NCBI GenBank assembly: GCA_963665505.1
Contig: OY762275.1
Location: 1,674,001 to 1,738,000, forward strand
Direction: 5' to 3'
DNA length: 64,000 bases
Source of the DNA: QANA01 sp963665505
GTDB lineage: Bacteria; Bacillota; Clostridia; Christensenellales; Christensenellaceae
The notes under the pieces are model-generated. The model saw only the letters and a list, made by a program, of their open reading frames with translations, ran no database searches and was not told the DNA's origin. A program made the position numbers and the translations under genes. Positions 1-8,303 of this stretch are shown here, piece after piece. Every line of letters starts with the position of its first letter. Position 1 is the stretch's first letter.

Positions 1-805
1 ACGATTTTGCTTTAGAGGAAGAACGCTTTACATCCTGCGAGGCCTCGTCTTTGTCAAAAGTCCTATAGCGTTCTCTGCTGCCTGTGCCTCTGGAAACGCC
101 TGCCTGTGATTGTGTCCGGGGCCGGCGTTCTTCCCTGCCCGGCCTGCTTTGCGTCTTTATCCGCTTCTGCTTTTCTTCTCTCTTCTTTTGCGCAAGCTCT
201 TCATCTTTCGCGCTGCGCACAACCCTTATGCGGGGTTTAAAGGCAGACAGATCGGGGATATATACGTTTATATTCGCAGTACTGCCTGTCTTCGGGCTTT
301 GCTTTTTGGCAGGACTTTTCTTCGGCTTCTTTACTTCCGTGATTTTCTCTTGTTCGGTCTCGATCGTATCTTCCGCTACGCTTTGTCTCTGTTTTGTGTT
401 TATCATTTGTTCCATTTCAGAAGGAGTTTCCTGCAATTCGATTTTTTCTTGTGCCTGTGCGGCAGGCGCGTCTGTTTTGCGCTGCGCTTCCTTTTGCATA
501 TCGGCCGCAACCGCTGTTGCCTCTGCTTGTTCCTTTTTCAGCGGTTGAGGCGCAGGTTGCGCGGCAGAATCCGATCGGGAAACATCTTGTCCGATATGCG
601 CTACCGGCGCTTCCACCGCTTCTTTTTCGCCGGAAAGCGACGTATTGTCGCGGGCATCTATTCGCTCAAGCAGCCTGAATTCGAGTTGCTGTATCTCCTG
701 CGTACGTTTTTTGATTTCCTCATTGGTCCGGGCGGCCTTTTCAAAAACATTGGCCGCATAGGTTTTGAGGTTTTTATTCAGTTCCAATATATTCAATTTG
801 CTCAA
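1..805 (-). CDS. infB: Translation initiation factor IF-2, N-terminal part (cut by window edge)
   Basis: An open frame runs from a TTG start at 805 to the window edge with no stop. GGAGGTG stands 6 bases before the TTG. About 268 residues are visible. The first 50 or so are a charged helical segment; the rest is a Lys/Glu/Gln/Ala-rich low-complexity linker ending in an Arg-rich stretch, as in the linker that precedes the GTPase domain of long IF-2 proteins. No GTPase motif is visible because that part lies outside the window. IF-2 loads initiator tRNA on the 30S subunit. The call rests mainly on position: it follows ylxQ by 3 bases in the standard rimP-nusA-rnpM-ylxQ-infB order. The N-terminus does not obviously show the usual small IF2_N fold. 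Confidence 0.82.
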   Translation of the reverse strand, partial: MSKLNILELNKNLKTYAANVFEKAARTNEEIKKRTQEIQQLEFRLLERIDARDNTSLSGEKEAVEAPVAHIGQDVSRSDSAAQPAPQPLKKEQAEATAVAADMQKEAQRKTDAPAAQAQEKIELQETPSEMEQMINTKQRQSVAEDTIETEQEKITEVKKPKKSPAKKQSPKTGSTANINVYIPDLSAFKPRIRVVRSAKDEELAQKKREEKQKRIKTQSRPGREERRPRTQSQAGVSRGTGSRERYRTFDKDEASQDVKRSSSKAKS

Positions 806-808
806 GCG

Positions 809-1138
809 TTACACCTCCGTGCTTTTTGCGCTTTCTGTAATAATTTGCTTCAGCCTTGCCGCAAAGACGTTTTGTGTCACACCAAAGACCTTTGCTCCCG
901 GCCGGCCTGTACGGTGGCCCATTTCGCCTATGGGATCCACCACAATACAAGGTATTCCCCTCTTGCCGCAGGCCTGCATCATTTTTCCCATCGTATTCTC
1001 AGAAATACCGGCATCAAGGATGACAAGCCTTAGTTTCCCCTTTTGTAAGGTTTTTTCCACAACCGAAAACCCGCTGATGAGCGCACCCGCTCTGGCGGCG
1101 AATCCGGCCATGACAAAAAAATCATTTGTCAATTTCAC
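809..1138 (-). CDS. ylxQ: L7Ae/L30e-family RNA-binding protein YlxQ
   Basis: This 109-residue protein has the length and pattern of YlxQ, an L7Ae/L30e-type RNA-binding protein of the nusA-infB operon. The stretch NDFFVMAGFAARAGALISG and the later VILDAGISENT are typical of the family. The start is GTG at 1138, which lies inside the last codons of rnpM (17-base overlap), so translation is probably coupled. Members bind kink-turn-like RNA; the exact target in Clostridia is not settled. The gene ends 3 bases before the infB start. Confidence 0.88.
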   Translation of the reverse strand: MKLTNDFFVMAGFAARAGALISGFSVVEKTLQKGKLRLVILDAGISENTMGKMMQACGKRGIPCIVVDPIGEMGHRTGRPGAKVFGVTQNVFAARLKQIITESAKSTEV

Positions 1139-1400
1139 GACGCAGTATTACCTTCTTCAATTCCAAAAATGCCTCTTCCGTAATATCACAATCCAACGCA
1201 CGGGAAATTGCTTTAATCTTCCACGCTTTTTCCAAGCATTCCAGTGTTGGACAAATATAAGCACCACGCCCTTGCGCTTTTCCCGTTTTATCTACCATGA
1301 CGCCGTTTTCTTTATCATTAACGATACGGATAAGCTCGCGTTTGGGCCTCCCCGTCCTGCAAGCAACACACATACGCACAGGAATTTTCTTTTGTTTCAA
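1122..1400 (-). CDS. rnpM: YlxR/RnpM-family RNA-binding protein
   Basis: A 92-residue basic protein with the two family signatures: MCVACR near residues 9-14, and GRGAYIC near residues 44-50. YlxR (now RnpM) binds RNA and has been linked to modulation of RNase P in Bacillus. The start is a TTG at 1400; there is no ATG near the N-terminus except Met9, inside the conserved motif. It sits between nusA and ylxQ in the classic operon and overlaps ylxQ by 17 bases. Family assignment is secure; the molecular role here is inferred from relatives. Confidence 0.9.
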   Translation of the reverse strand: MKQKKIPVRMCVACRTGRPKRELIRIVNDKENGVMVDKTGKAQGRGAYICPTLECLEKAWKIKAISRALDCDITEEAFLELKKVILRREIDK

Positions 1401-1418
1401 ATTACATCACACTCCGCT

Positions 1419-2666
1419 TTATTCGTTCCCGTCCGTCGATGGTTCTTCCTCTTCATCCATGTCTTCTTCATCTTCCTCGTCTTCGTCTTCTTCGTCTTCT
1501 TCATCTATATCGTCATCATCAAGAAAAATATCCTCGTCTTCTAGGACATCTTCCTCCAGATCGTCGTCGATATACTCTTCCTCTTCCTGCAGGTCTTCTT
1601 CCTCCTGTGCCACAGGCTGTGCAAAAAGATCTTCCGCCACTTCGGATTGGCTCTTGATATCCACTTTAAAACCAGTAAGTTTGGCGGCGAGGCGGGCATT
1701 TTGCCCTTCTTTGCCGATGGAAAGGGAAAGCTGGTTATCCGGCACGATCACTTCGGCTATTTTTTTCGCTTCGTCCACCCGTGTCATCAAAACCTGGGCC
1801 GGGCGGATCGCATTGGCGATAAATTCCGCCGGGTCTTTGCTCCAGGGAATCACGTCGATGCGTTCTCCGCCCAGTTCATCTACGATCCGATTGATCCTGC
1901 TGCCTCTGGCCCCCACACAAGCGCCAATGGAATCTACATTTTTATCCTCCGAATAGACCGCTATCTTGCTTCTGCGTCCCGCTTCTCTGGCTATGCTTTT
2001 TATGACCACGATATTCTGGCTGATCTCGGGTACTTCCAATTCAAACAGCCTTTTTATAAGCCCGGGGTGCGACCGCGATGTGATGATCTGCGGCCCCTTG
2101 GCGGTATTTTTCACTTCCAGCACATATACCTTGATCCGCATATTCGGTTCATATTTTTCACCGGGTATCGTTTCTTTAAAGGGCAGTATCCCTACCGCTC
2201 TGCCCAATTCCAGGTAATAGCTGCCCCGCTCCTGGCGAATGATGACGCCCGTCAACAATTCATTTTCCTTTTCGATATACTGGTCGAAAATAGCGCTGCG
2301 TTCAGCCTCGCGTATGCGTTGTACGACGACCTGTTTTGCCGTTTGTGCGGCGATTCTGCCAAAAGATGCAGGCGTAACTTCATATTCTATGATATCGCCG
2401 ATCTCATAGGCCATATTGATTTTTCTCGCCTCTTCCAGGCTGACTTCGAACGTATCGTCAAAAACCGTTTCCACCACTGTTTTCTGTGCAAAAACATGGA
2501 TTTCTCCCGTCTCTTCATTTATATCGATGCGCGCGTTCTGCGTGATCCCGAAATTCCGTTTATAGGCGGAGATAAGCGCGGTTTTAATAGCCTCCAGCAA
2601 TATTTCTTTATCGATGCCTTTTTCTCTTTCAAGGTCTTCCAATGCCTGTATAAATTCAGCATTCAT
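1419..2666 (-). CDS. nusA: Transcription termination/antitermination factor NusA with long acidic tail
   Basis: A 415-residue NusA that binds RNA polymerase and modulates pausing, termination and antitermination. An N-terminal polymerase-binding domain (about 1-125) is followed by an S1 domain and two KH domains; GARGSRINRIVDELGGERID and LSLSIGKEGQNARLAAKLTG mark the KH parts. The final 60 or so residues are almost wholly Glu and Asp with a few hydrophobics. Acidic tails occur in some Firmicutes NusA proteins, but this one is extreme. The ATG at 2666 has AAGGAG about 11 bases upstream. It is second in the operon, 15 bases after rimP. Confidence 0.96.
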   Translation of the reverse strand: MNAEFIQALEDLEREKGIDKEILLEAIKTALISAYKRNFGITQNARIDINEETGEIHVFAQKTVVETVFDDTFEVSLEEARKINMAYEIGDIIEYEVTPASFGRIAAQTAKQVVVQRIREAERSAIFDQYIEKENELLTGVIIRQERGSYYLELGRAVGILPFKETIPGEKYEPNMRIKVYVLEVKNTAKGPQIITSRSHPGLIKRLFELEVPEISQNIVVIKSIAREAGRRSKIAVYSEDKNVDSIGACVGARGSRINRIVDELGGERIDVIPWSKDPAEFIANAIRPAQVLMTRVDEAKKIAEVIVPDNQLSLSIGKEGQNARLAAKLTGFKVDIKSQSEVAEDLFAQPVAQEEEDLQEEEEYIDDDLEEDVLEDEDIFLDDDDIDEEDEEDEDEEDEEDMDEEEEPSTDGNE

Positions 2667-2681
2667 CTTTATATGTTCTCC

Positions 2682-3146
2682 TTAAAAATCAATGTGCGGC
2701 TTTATCTGGGCAATCTGTTTCAAAGGCAGCGTAAGCTGTTTTTCCGTGCCGACCTGCAATAGAACCGCATCCTTTGTGATATCCCGCAAGGTTGCCGTAA
2801 ACTGTTTTACGCCGTCCATTTTCTGATAAAGTTTTATATCCACCCGTTTGCCCATGTTTTTTTCAAAATCCCGTTTGGTCTTCAGCGGCCGGTCGATGCC
2901 GGGCGAAGATACACACAACACATAGGAACCGGGAACGGGGTCCTGCGCATCCAGAACAGGATCCAGCGCGGTGCTGAGTTTTTCGCAATCTTCCAAAGTA
3001 ACCCCGCCGTCTTTATCTATATATATTACCAGCTCAGATTCCGCGCCACGCTTTTTGATAAACTCCACGTCCACCAATTCATACGACAGTCCATCCGCTA
3101 CGGGCGCAGCTATTTTTCTGACCGCGTCTTCGATTGCGTTTGCCAA
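2682..3146 (-). CDS. rimP: Ribosome maturation factor RimP
   Basis: A 154-residue RimP, which assists 30S subunit maturation. The motif SYELVDVEFIKKRG (about residues 20-33) and the stretch DPVPGSYVLCVSSPGIDRPL (about 90-109) are diagnostic. The start is a TTG at 3146 with AGGAG 7 bases before it. It is the first gene of the operon and lies just downstream of the promoter at 3267-3295 and a hairpin leader. Confidence 0.94.
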   Translation of the reverse strand: MANAIEDAVRKIAAPVADGLSYELVDVEFIKKRGAESELVIYIDKDGGVTLEDCEKLSTALDPVLDAQDPVPGSYVLCVSSPGIDRPLKTKRDFEKNMGKRVDIKLYQKMDGVKQFTATLRDITKDAVLLQVGTEKQLTLPLKQIAQIKPHIDF

Positions 3147-3200
3147 TTCTCCACTCCTGTTTCTCTAACAGACACGCCGTTACAAACGTTCCTTTTTATC

Positions 3201-3240
3201 TTGCCTAATAAAGGCAAAGAGTGGGTTTCCCCCACTCTTT
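3201..3240 (-). promoter_or_regulatory. Structured 5' leader of the rimP operon (tandem hairpins)
   Basis: Read on the minus strand, the leader has a strong hairpin with 10-base arms (AAAGAGTGGG and CCCACTCTTT, 3216-3240), directly followed by a smaller one (TTGCCT/AGGCAA, 3201-3217). The two share a few bases and could be alternatives. It lies between the promoter and rimP. Similar GTGGG...CCCAC hairpins occur before rimP in other Firmicutes, as far as I recall. There is no long T-run directly after the main stem, so it may be an attenuator, a processing site or a NusA autoregulation site rather than a simple terminator. Confidence 0.6.
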
Positions 3241-3266
3241 CATACCAAGAGTCATTTTCAAGCGTT

Positions 3267-3295
3267 ATTATAACATAGAAAAAACCACTGTACAA
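3267..3295 (-). promoter_or_regulatory. Sigma-A-type promoter of the rimP-nusA-infB operon
   Basis: A perfect -10 TATAAT (3267-3272) and a -35 TTGTAC (3290-3295) are separated by 17 bases. It lies downstream of rng and upstream of the hairpin leader and rimP, so the operon is probably transcribed separately from the rng cluster. Confidence 0.75.
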
Positions 3296-3326
3296 GTAAA
3301 AAAACAGAATTTTCTTGCAGAAATCA

Positions 3327-4856
3327 TCAGAAAAACACCCGGGCATCTTTGATGCATCCATCCTTCAATATCGTATCGCTCAACATGGATATTTTGCAGC
3401 TTTGCCTGCCGATGCTCTTGTTTGCACTGATGTAAAATGTCTTCCCCGGATAGTCGCACAAAACGGACATGTTCCGATCATTGCACGCTTCGATATACTG
3501 TACGATCTCCGGCGCCGCTTCTATGATATACTTTTGCGCATCCATACTGAGCACAAAGCGGTTGACCTCTCGCCGGATCTTCATCGCCATTGCCGGCGGG
3601 GAATAAATGCGGCCACTGCCTCCGCAATCCGGGCAGGCGGACTGCAGCAAGGCGGAAAGTCTGCGCCGCACTTTCTTACGCGTCATCTCCACAAGACCGA
3701 GTCCGGTAAAGCCGAGCACGTTGGTTTTTGTCCGATCCTGGCGCAGCGCTTCCCGCAGCGTTTCGACAACGATATCTTCGTTGGTATTGTTATCCATATC
3801 GATAAAATCGATGACCACGATGCCTCCGATATCCCGCAGACGAAGCTGCCGGGCGATCTCCTTGGCCGCAGCCACGTTCGTATTCAGGATCGTCTGCTGC
3901 AGGTCATCCTCGCCTATATATTTGCCGGTATTGACATCGATCACGGTGAGCGCTTCCGTTTCATCAATGATCAGGTAAGACCCGTTATCCATCCACGCCT
4001 TTTTGCTGAGTGCTTTCTCAATCTTGCTTTCTATTGCATAATCATCGAAAATGTTGGTTTTTTTATCGTACAATTTGACCCTGTTCACCAAAGCAGGCAA
4101 CGTGATTTCAACGATCGTCAATACTTTTTCATAATACTCCCTATCATTGATAATGAAACTCTCCACGTCCTTGGTAAACATATCCCGTACCGTACGGAAC
4201 AGCAGCGTTTCTTCCGAATGAATAAGCCGCGGGGCCGCCACCAGCCGTGCTTTTTTTTGTATACGTCCCCAGAAACGGACTAAAAAATCCACTTCTCCGG
4301 CCAATTTCTCCTTCGTGGTACCCACGGCGGCCGTACGGACAATGATGCCCATGTCTTTCGGCTTCAGTTCGGCCATGATATTTTTCAAACGTTCGCGTTC
4401 CGCTTCGTCTTCTATTTTGCGTGAAACACCGATATGGTCTACCGTAGGCATCAAGACCATCAGGCGTCCGGGCAGCGTCACATGGGTCGTGACTCTTGCC
4501 CCTTTTGTACCGCCGGGCTGTTTTAAGACCTGCACCATGATTTCCTGGCCTTTTTTCAACATCTTTCCGATGCTTTGCAGTTTGCCTTCCACCGAATTGT
4601 CCGTACCGGTAAATTCAAAATCCGACTTGTCCGCCAGGATATCCCCCGCATACAAAAAAGCATTTTTATCCGACCCGATATCTATAAACGCCGCCTGCAT
4701 CCCGGGAAGTATATTTGCCACCCTGCCTTTATATATATTTCCCACAAGCCTTTCGTTCCCCCGCAATTCCACCTGTATCTCTGCAAGGGCCCTATCTTCC
4801 AACAGTGCCACACGCACTTCGTGTTGGTTTACATCTGCTACGATTTCTCTTTTCAT
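3327..4856 (-). CDS. rng: Ribonuclease E/G family endoribonuclease
   Basis: A 509-residue RNase E/G protein. An N-terminal S1 domain (about 35-120) is followed by the catalytic core, with TVIDVNTGK and IGGIVVIDFIDM (about 300-350) carrying the acidic metal-binding residues. ACPDCGGSGR (about 408-417) matches the zinc-link CPxCxG. It lacks the long C-terminal scaffold of proteobacterial RNase E, so it is G-sized. The role is rRNA processing and mRNA decay. It stands 24 bases after the DUF2344 gene, as in many Clostridia, but the usual following rplU-ysxB-rpmA genes are absent and rimP comes next. Confidence 0.95.
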   Translation of the reverse strand: MKREIVADVNQHEVRVALLEDRALAEIQVELRGNERLVGNIYKGRVANILPGMQAAFIDIGSDKNAFLYAGDILADKSDFEFTGTDNSVEGKLQSIGKMLKKGQEIMVQVLKQPGGTKGARVTTHVTLPGRLMVLMPTVDHIGVSRKIEDEAERERLKNIMAELKPKDMGIIVRTAAVGTTKEKLAGEVDFLVRFWGRIQKKARLVAAPRLIHSEETLLFRTVRDMFTKDVESFIINDREYYEKVLTIVEITLPALVNRVKLYDKKTNIFDDYAIESKIEKALSKKAWMDNGSYLIIDETEALTVIDVNTGKYIGEDDLQQTILNTNVAAAKEIARQLRLRDIGGIVVIDFIDMDNNTNEDIVVETLREALRQDRTKTNVLGFTGLGLVEMTRKKVRRRLSALLQSACPDCGGSGRIYSPPAMAMKIRREVNRFVLSMDAQKYIIEAAPEIVQYIEACNDRNMSVLCDYPGKTFYISANKSIGRQSCKISMLSDTILKDGCIKDARVFF

Positions 4857-4880
4857 GAGAATCTTTACTCCAACCTTTCT

Positions 4881-5540
4881 CTATCTAAAAAGCTTTTCTA
4901 ACTTACGCGTTCCAGTATCACCCAACATATACAGATCCGTCCGTATTACACGCGCGGTTTGTTTCTCCCCTGCGCTCTTAGATGCTTCCTGCAGAAGAAA
5001 CAAGGGGCTCAGGCTGCCCGCGCCCGAGTTTTCCAGACGAAGGGTCAGCCGGTTCTCCTCGGGCACATACGCATGGATCAGAGGACGTATATCGAATGTG
5101 CGCGTTTTCCCTTTGCGCACCCGTGTCAACATATAGCTGTCTTTCTGCATGATATGAGAAAGCCACTCCCCCAAAAAGGCCTGTTCACACTGTAGTTCAT
5201 ACTCCGCCTGTACGGTCAACGCCATCAACTTTCCCGCCGCTTCTTCCAGTTCTCCCATTTTCATGACCCGAAACCCCTCCGGTATTGTTTCGTTCAGTCT
5301 TTCGAGTGCATCCGGGATCCCGATATTTTCCGTCGTGTAAAATTCCAGATAATCGCCCCTGGTTTCCATGCCTACGGGCAAAGGAGAAGCAAAGGACATA
5401 TTCATATGCGGGTTGAATCCCTGCGAATAACGGGCAGGAATCCCCGCCCGACGGATCGAGCGGTGAAACAGCCGCTGCATATCCAAATGTGAGATATATT
5501 TTGAAAATCCCAAACGGGAAAATTTGATTCCAATCTTCAT
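4881..5540 (-). CDS. DUF2344 (TIGR03936-type) radical-SAM-linked protein
   Basis: A 219-residue protein with the family opening KFSRLGFSKYISHLDMQRLF and RRAGIPARYSQGFNPHMNMS. This family is nearly always encoded next to, or fused to, the TIGR03960-type radical SAM protein, as here. The ATG at 5540 overlaps the stop codon of the radical SAM gene (ATGA), which supports this start over an upstream in-frame start. The function is unknown to me; the pairing implies that the two proteins act together, perhaps in RNA modification. Confidence 0.86.
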   Translation of the reverse strand: MKIGIKFSRLGFSKYISHLDMQRLFHRSIRRAGIPARYSQGFNPHMNMSFASPLPVGMETRGDYLEFYTTENIGIPDALERLNETIPEGFRVMKMGELEEAAGKLMALTVQAEYELQCEQAFLGEWLSHIMQKDSYMLTRVRKGKTRTFDIRPLIHAYVPEENRLTLRLENSGAGSLSPLFLLQEASKSAGEKQTARVIRTDLYMLGDTGTRKLEKLFR

Positions 5541-7351
5541 ACTCTGCAATTCCCCCCGAAACCACAGTGCAGACAGCCTTCCCGGCAATCCGGTGTCGTT
5601 TTCCCTTCTTTTGCACGGTTTCTCTCTCTTATGAAATATGCGCGGGATACAAGGCAGTCTATATGGTCCCAGGGCAGGATTTCCTCTTCCTTCCTTTCCC
5701 GGTAGGTATAGAAAGCGGGATCGATGCCGGCCTCCCGGAACGCTTCTTCAAAATATTCCAAATGAAAACAATCCTGCCAACTGTCAAATTGGGCGCCTTT
5801 ATCGGCCGCACGCAGCAATACTTCGGAAAGCCGCCTGTCTCCCCGGGCAAACACGGCTTCCAAAAAGCTAAGGTCAACATCGTGCCATTTGAAATTGACG
5901 CCGCGTATCTTCAGTTTTCCCTTCAGGTACGCCTGCTTCGCCCGCAGCGATTCCCTCGTGTCCTGCTTTTCCCATTGGAACGGGGTACAGGGCTTGGGGA
6001 TGAACGATGCGACGCTCACATTGATCTTCAGGCTGCCGCGGCGCTTCTCCTTGGGCAACCCGTTATATTCGCTGCGGATCTTCCGGACAAGGTCCGCGAT
6101 GCCGTCCAGATCTTCATAGGTTTCTGTCGGAAGCCCGATCATAAAGTACAGCTTGACCGTGCTGGCCCCGCTCTCAAAAGCATTGCCGACCCCGCGCAGT
6201 ATATCTTCTTCCGTAACATTTTTATTGATCACATCGCGCAGCCGCTGCGTACCCGCCTCAGGCGCAAAGGTAAACCCGGTCTTGCGCACTTCCTCCATGC
6301 GTTTCGCATAGTCTTTCTGGAAAGAATCGACCCGCAGGGAAGGCAGAGAAAGACTAACGTGCCTTTCTTCAAACATATCGAGCAAAGTGGACGCGAGCGG
6401 TTCTATCCGGGAATAATCTCCCGAACTCAGCGAAGAAAGCGCCAGCTCGTCATATCCCGTAACACCGATCAGATGCTTCGCCTGGCGGACAAGCGTGTCC
6501 ACCTGTTTTTCTCTGACCGGCCGGTAAATAAACCCCGCCTGGCAAAACCGGCAACCGCGCGTACATCCGCGGAAGATCTCCAAAACGACCCGGTCGTGCA
6601 CAACGCTTATATTGGGGACAACCAGCTTTTCCGGGTAGAAAGCGGCGTCCATGTCTTTTATATACCGTTTTTTTACGGGCAGGTTTTCTCCCGCATACGA
6701 TCGTATCGTGCCATCCTTATGGTAGGCGGGCCGTACAAGCGAAGGCACGTAGATCCCTTCGATCCGCGCGGCTTCCGCCAAGAAATGTTTTTTATCAAAT
6801 CCCTCTTTCTTATGCGCGGCATACAGGTCCAGGAGTTCGTTGTTCACTTCCTCCCCTTCGCCGATCACAAACAGATCGATAAAGTCTGCCAAAGGTTCCG
6901 GATTATAGGTACAACCCCCGCCGGCAATGACAAGCGGCCCCTTGTTTCTCTTGGCCGCAAGCGGTTCTATCCCCGCCAGACGCAGCATCTGGATCACAGT
7001 CGTATAGCACATCTCGTAAGAAAGGTTGAATCCGATGATATCGAAAAGCGCCGCTTCCGTAAATGTTTCCAATGAATACAGCGGGATGCCCGCTTCCCGC
7101 ATCTTTTGCTGCATATCCAGAAAAGGGGCATATGTGCGTTCCGCATACGTATCGTCTCTTTTATTTGCCAGATGATAGAGGATAACGCTGCCCAGATGGG
7201 ACATGCCGACCTCGTATACGTCGGGGAAAGCAAACAAAAACCGAATGGGCACCTTGGTAGGTTTTTTTACGGCGCCTATCTCACCGCCTATATATCTTCC
7301 CGGTTTTTCCACAAGGGGAAGTATCTTGTCCAACTTTATTTTGTCGATCAA
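5537..7351 (-). CDS. TIGR03960-type B12-binding-like radical SAM protein
   Basis: A 604-residue radical SAM enzyme. The iron-sulfur cluster motif CxxxCxxC is at Cys263, Cys267 and Cys270 (GCTRGCRFCQAG). The N-terminal 200 residues look like the B12-binding-type domain of YgiQ-like proteins (FPDVYEVGMSHLG; GGGCTYNPEP). The C-terminus holds a second cysteine cluster, CREGCLHCGFGGNC. The substrate is not known. It overlaps the DUF2344 gene by 4 bases and lies downstream of spoIVFAB, an order seen in many Clostridia. Confidence 0.9.
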   Translation of the reverse strand: MIDKIKLDKILPLVEKPGRYIGGEIGAVKKPTKVPIRFLFAFPDVYEVGMSHLGSVILYHLANKRDDTYAERTYAPFLDMQQKMREAGIPLYSLETFTEAALFDIIGFNLSYEMCYTTVIQMLRLAGIEPLAAKRNKGPLVIAGGGCTYNPEPLADFIDLFVIGEGEEVNNELLDLYAAHKKEGFDKKHFLAEAARIEGIYVPSLVRPAYHKDGTIRSYAGENLPVKKRYIKDMDAAFYPEKLVVPNISVVHDRVVLEIFRGCTRGCRFCQAGFIYRPVREKQVDTLVRQAKHLIGVTGYDELALSSLSSGDYSRIEPLASTLLDMFEERHVSLSLPSLRVDSFQKDYAKRMEEVRKTGFTFAPEAGTQRLRDVINKNVTEEDILRGVGNAFESGASTVKLYFMIGLPTETYEDLDGIADLVRKIRSEYNGLPKEKRRGSLKINVSVASFIPKPCTPFQWEKQDTRESLRAKQAYLKGKLKIRGVNFKWHDVDLSFLEAVFARGDRRLSEVLLRAADKGAQFDSWQDCFHLEYFEEAFREAGIDPAFYTYRERKEEEILPWDHIDCLVSRAYFIRERNRAKEGKTTPDCREGCLHCGFGGNCRV

Positions 7352-7436
7352 ATAAACCTCCGGATCGGCTTATGCGCACGCTGAAAATTCACGGAATAAT
7401 TATATCACCATCTATAGAAAGGGTCAAACGACCGGG

Positions 7437-8303
7437 TTACAACACTTTGTCCAGTCTCGCCGCCGTTCCGCGGGTGAGAAGATGATCAAGAATCTGCCCT
7501 TCATCCAATTCTCTTATCACGTGCAGGTCATCGTCCACAATATAGACGATATTATACTTTTTGGCATCCAACTGTAAAAGTACCCGCCCCAGCGTCTTTT
7601 CTTTATGCACGGCGAATGTCCGCACACCGGTGACCCCCCGTTTGGCGAATTCCCGCGGTTTATAAAGTGCATGCTTTGCCACATCCAAAGACGCACTTTT
7701 CAAATAGCCGATGGAAGTTATGAGCATGAATCCGCCAGCCAGGAAAACGGTCGGATTGGCCTGGCCCCGCACCGCCATATAAACGCCCAGGGCAATCGCC
7801 GCGGTGGAAAAGGCAATGCCCAACATGCCCATGGCAGAAAGGGCAGAAGTCTTTTTGAAGACGGTTCCCAACAGAACGCAAAGCACCCGTCCTCCATCCA
7901 TCGGAAGCACGGGCAGCAGATTTACGGCTGCCAAACTGACGTTGGCCGTATAAAAACAGGACATATAGGCGGACATGCCGTCTCCGTTCCGGGAAAGCAG
8001 GATCAGGGCGGAAACCAAAATATTGGCCGCCGGCCCGAATGCGGCGACGATTGCCTCTTTTGCCCCGCTGACCATATAAAAACCCTCGGTTTGGGCAACG
8101 CAACCGAACGGCATCAATTCGACTTTCCCGATACCGATACCAAAGGCATAAGCCGCGGCGATATGCGCAGTTTCGTGTATCAGCAGCGCCATGAAAAAAG
8201 CCGATACCGAGGCCACGCCGCCAATCACCAGCATGATCAGCAAAACGGGTATGAAAAACAGGTTTACGGAAAACTGCCCGTCAAAAAAATCAAGATGCAA
8301 CAT
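7437..8303 (-). CDS. spoIVFB: Site-2 (M50) protease SpoIVFB, pro-sigma-K processing type
   Basis: A 288-residue polytopic membrane metalloprotease. The zinc motif HETAH is at residues 43-47 inside a membrane segment, and PVLPMDGGRVL (about 135-146) carries the third zinc ligand. A C-terminal cytoplasmic CBS-like segment follows, as in SpoIVFB. In Bacillus it cleaves pro-sigma-K in the mother-cell forespore membrane under SpoIVFA control. The ATG lies inside the last codons of spoIVFA (14-base overlap), implying coupled translation. Confidence 0.9.
   Translation of the reverse strand: MLHLDFFDGQFSVNLFFIPVLLIMLVIGGVASVSAFFMALLIHETAHIAAAYAFGIGIGKVELMPFGCVAQTEGFYMVSGAKEAIVAAFGPAANILVSALILLSRNGDGMSAYMSCFYTANVSLAAVNLLPVLPMDGGRVLCVLLGTVFKKTSALSAMGMLGIAFSTAAIALGVYMAVRGQANPTVFLAGGFMLITSIGYLKSASLDVAKHALYKPREFAKRGVTGVRTFAVHKEKTLGRVLLQLDAKKYNIVYIVDDDLHVIRELDEGQILDHLLTRGTAARLDKVL

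Noticed and set aside
84..1033. Plus-strand ORFs over the window start
   Set aside because: They are antisense to infB and ylxQ; their Phe/Leu/Arg-rich translations have no domain, and the minus frame has ribosome sites and conserved order.
1441..1620. Simple-sequence repeat (CTTCTTC/TCTTCG run) as a microsatellite or CRISPR-like array
   Set aside because: It is the coding sequence of the acidic NusA tail; units are irregular and there are no spacers.
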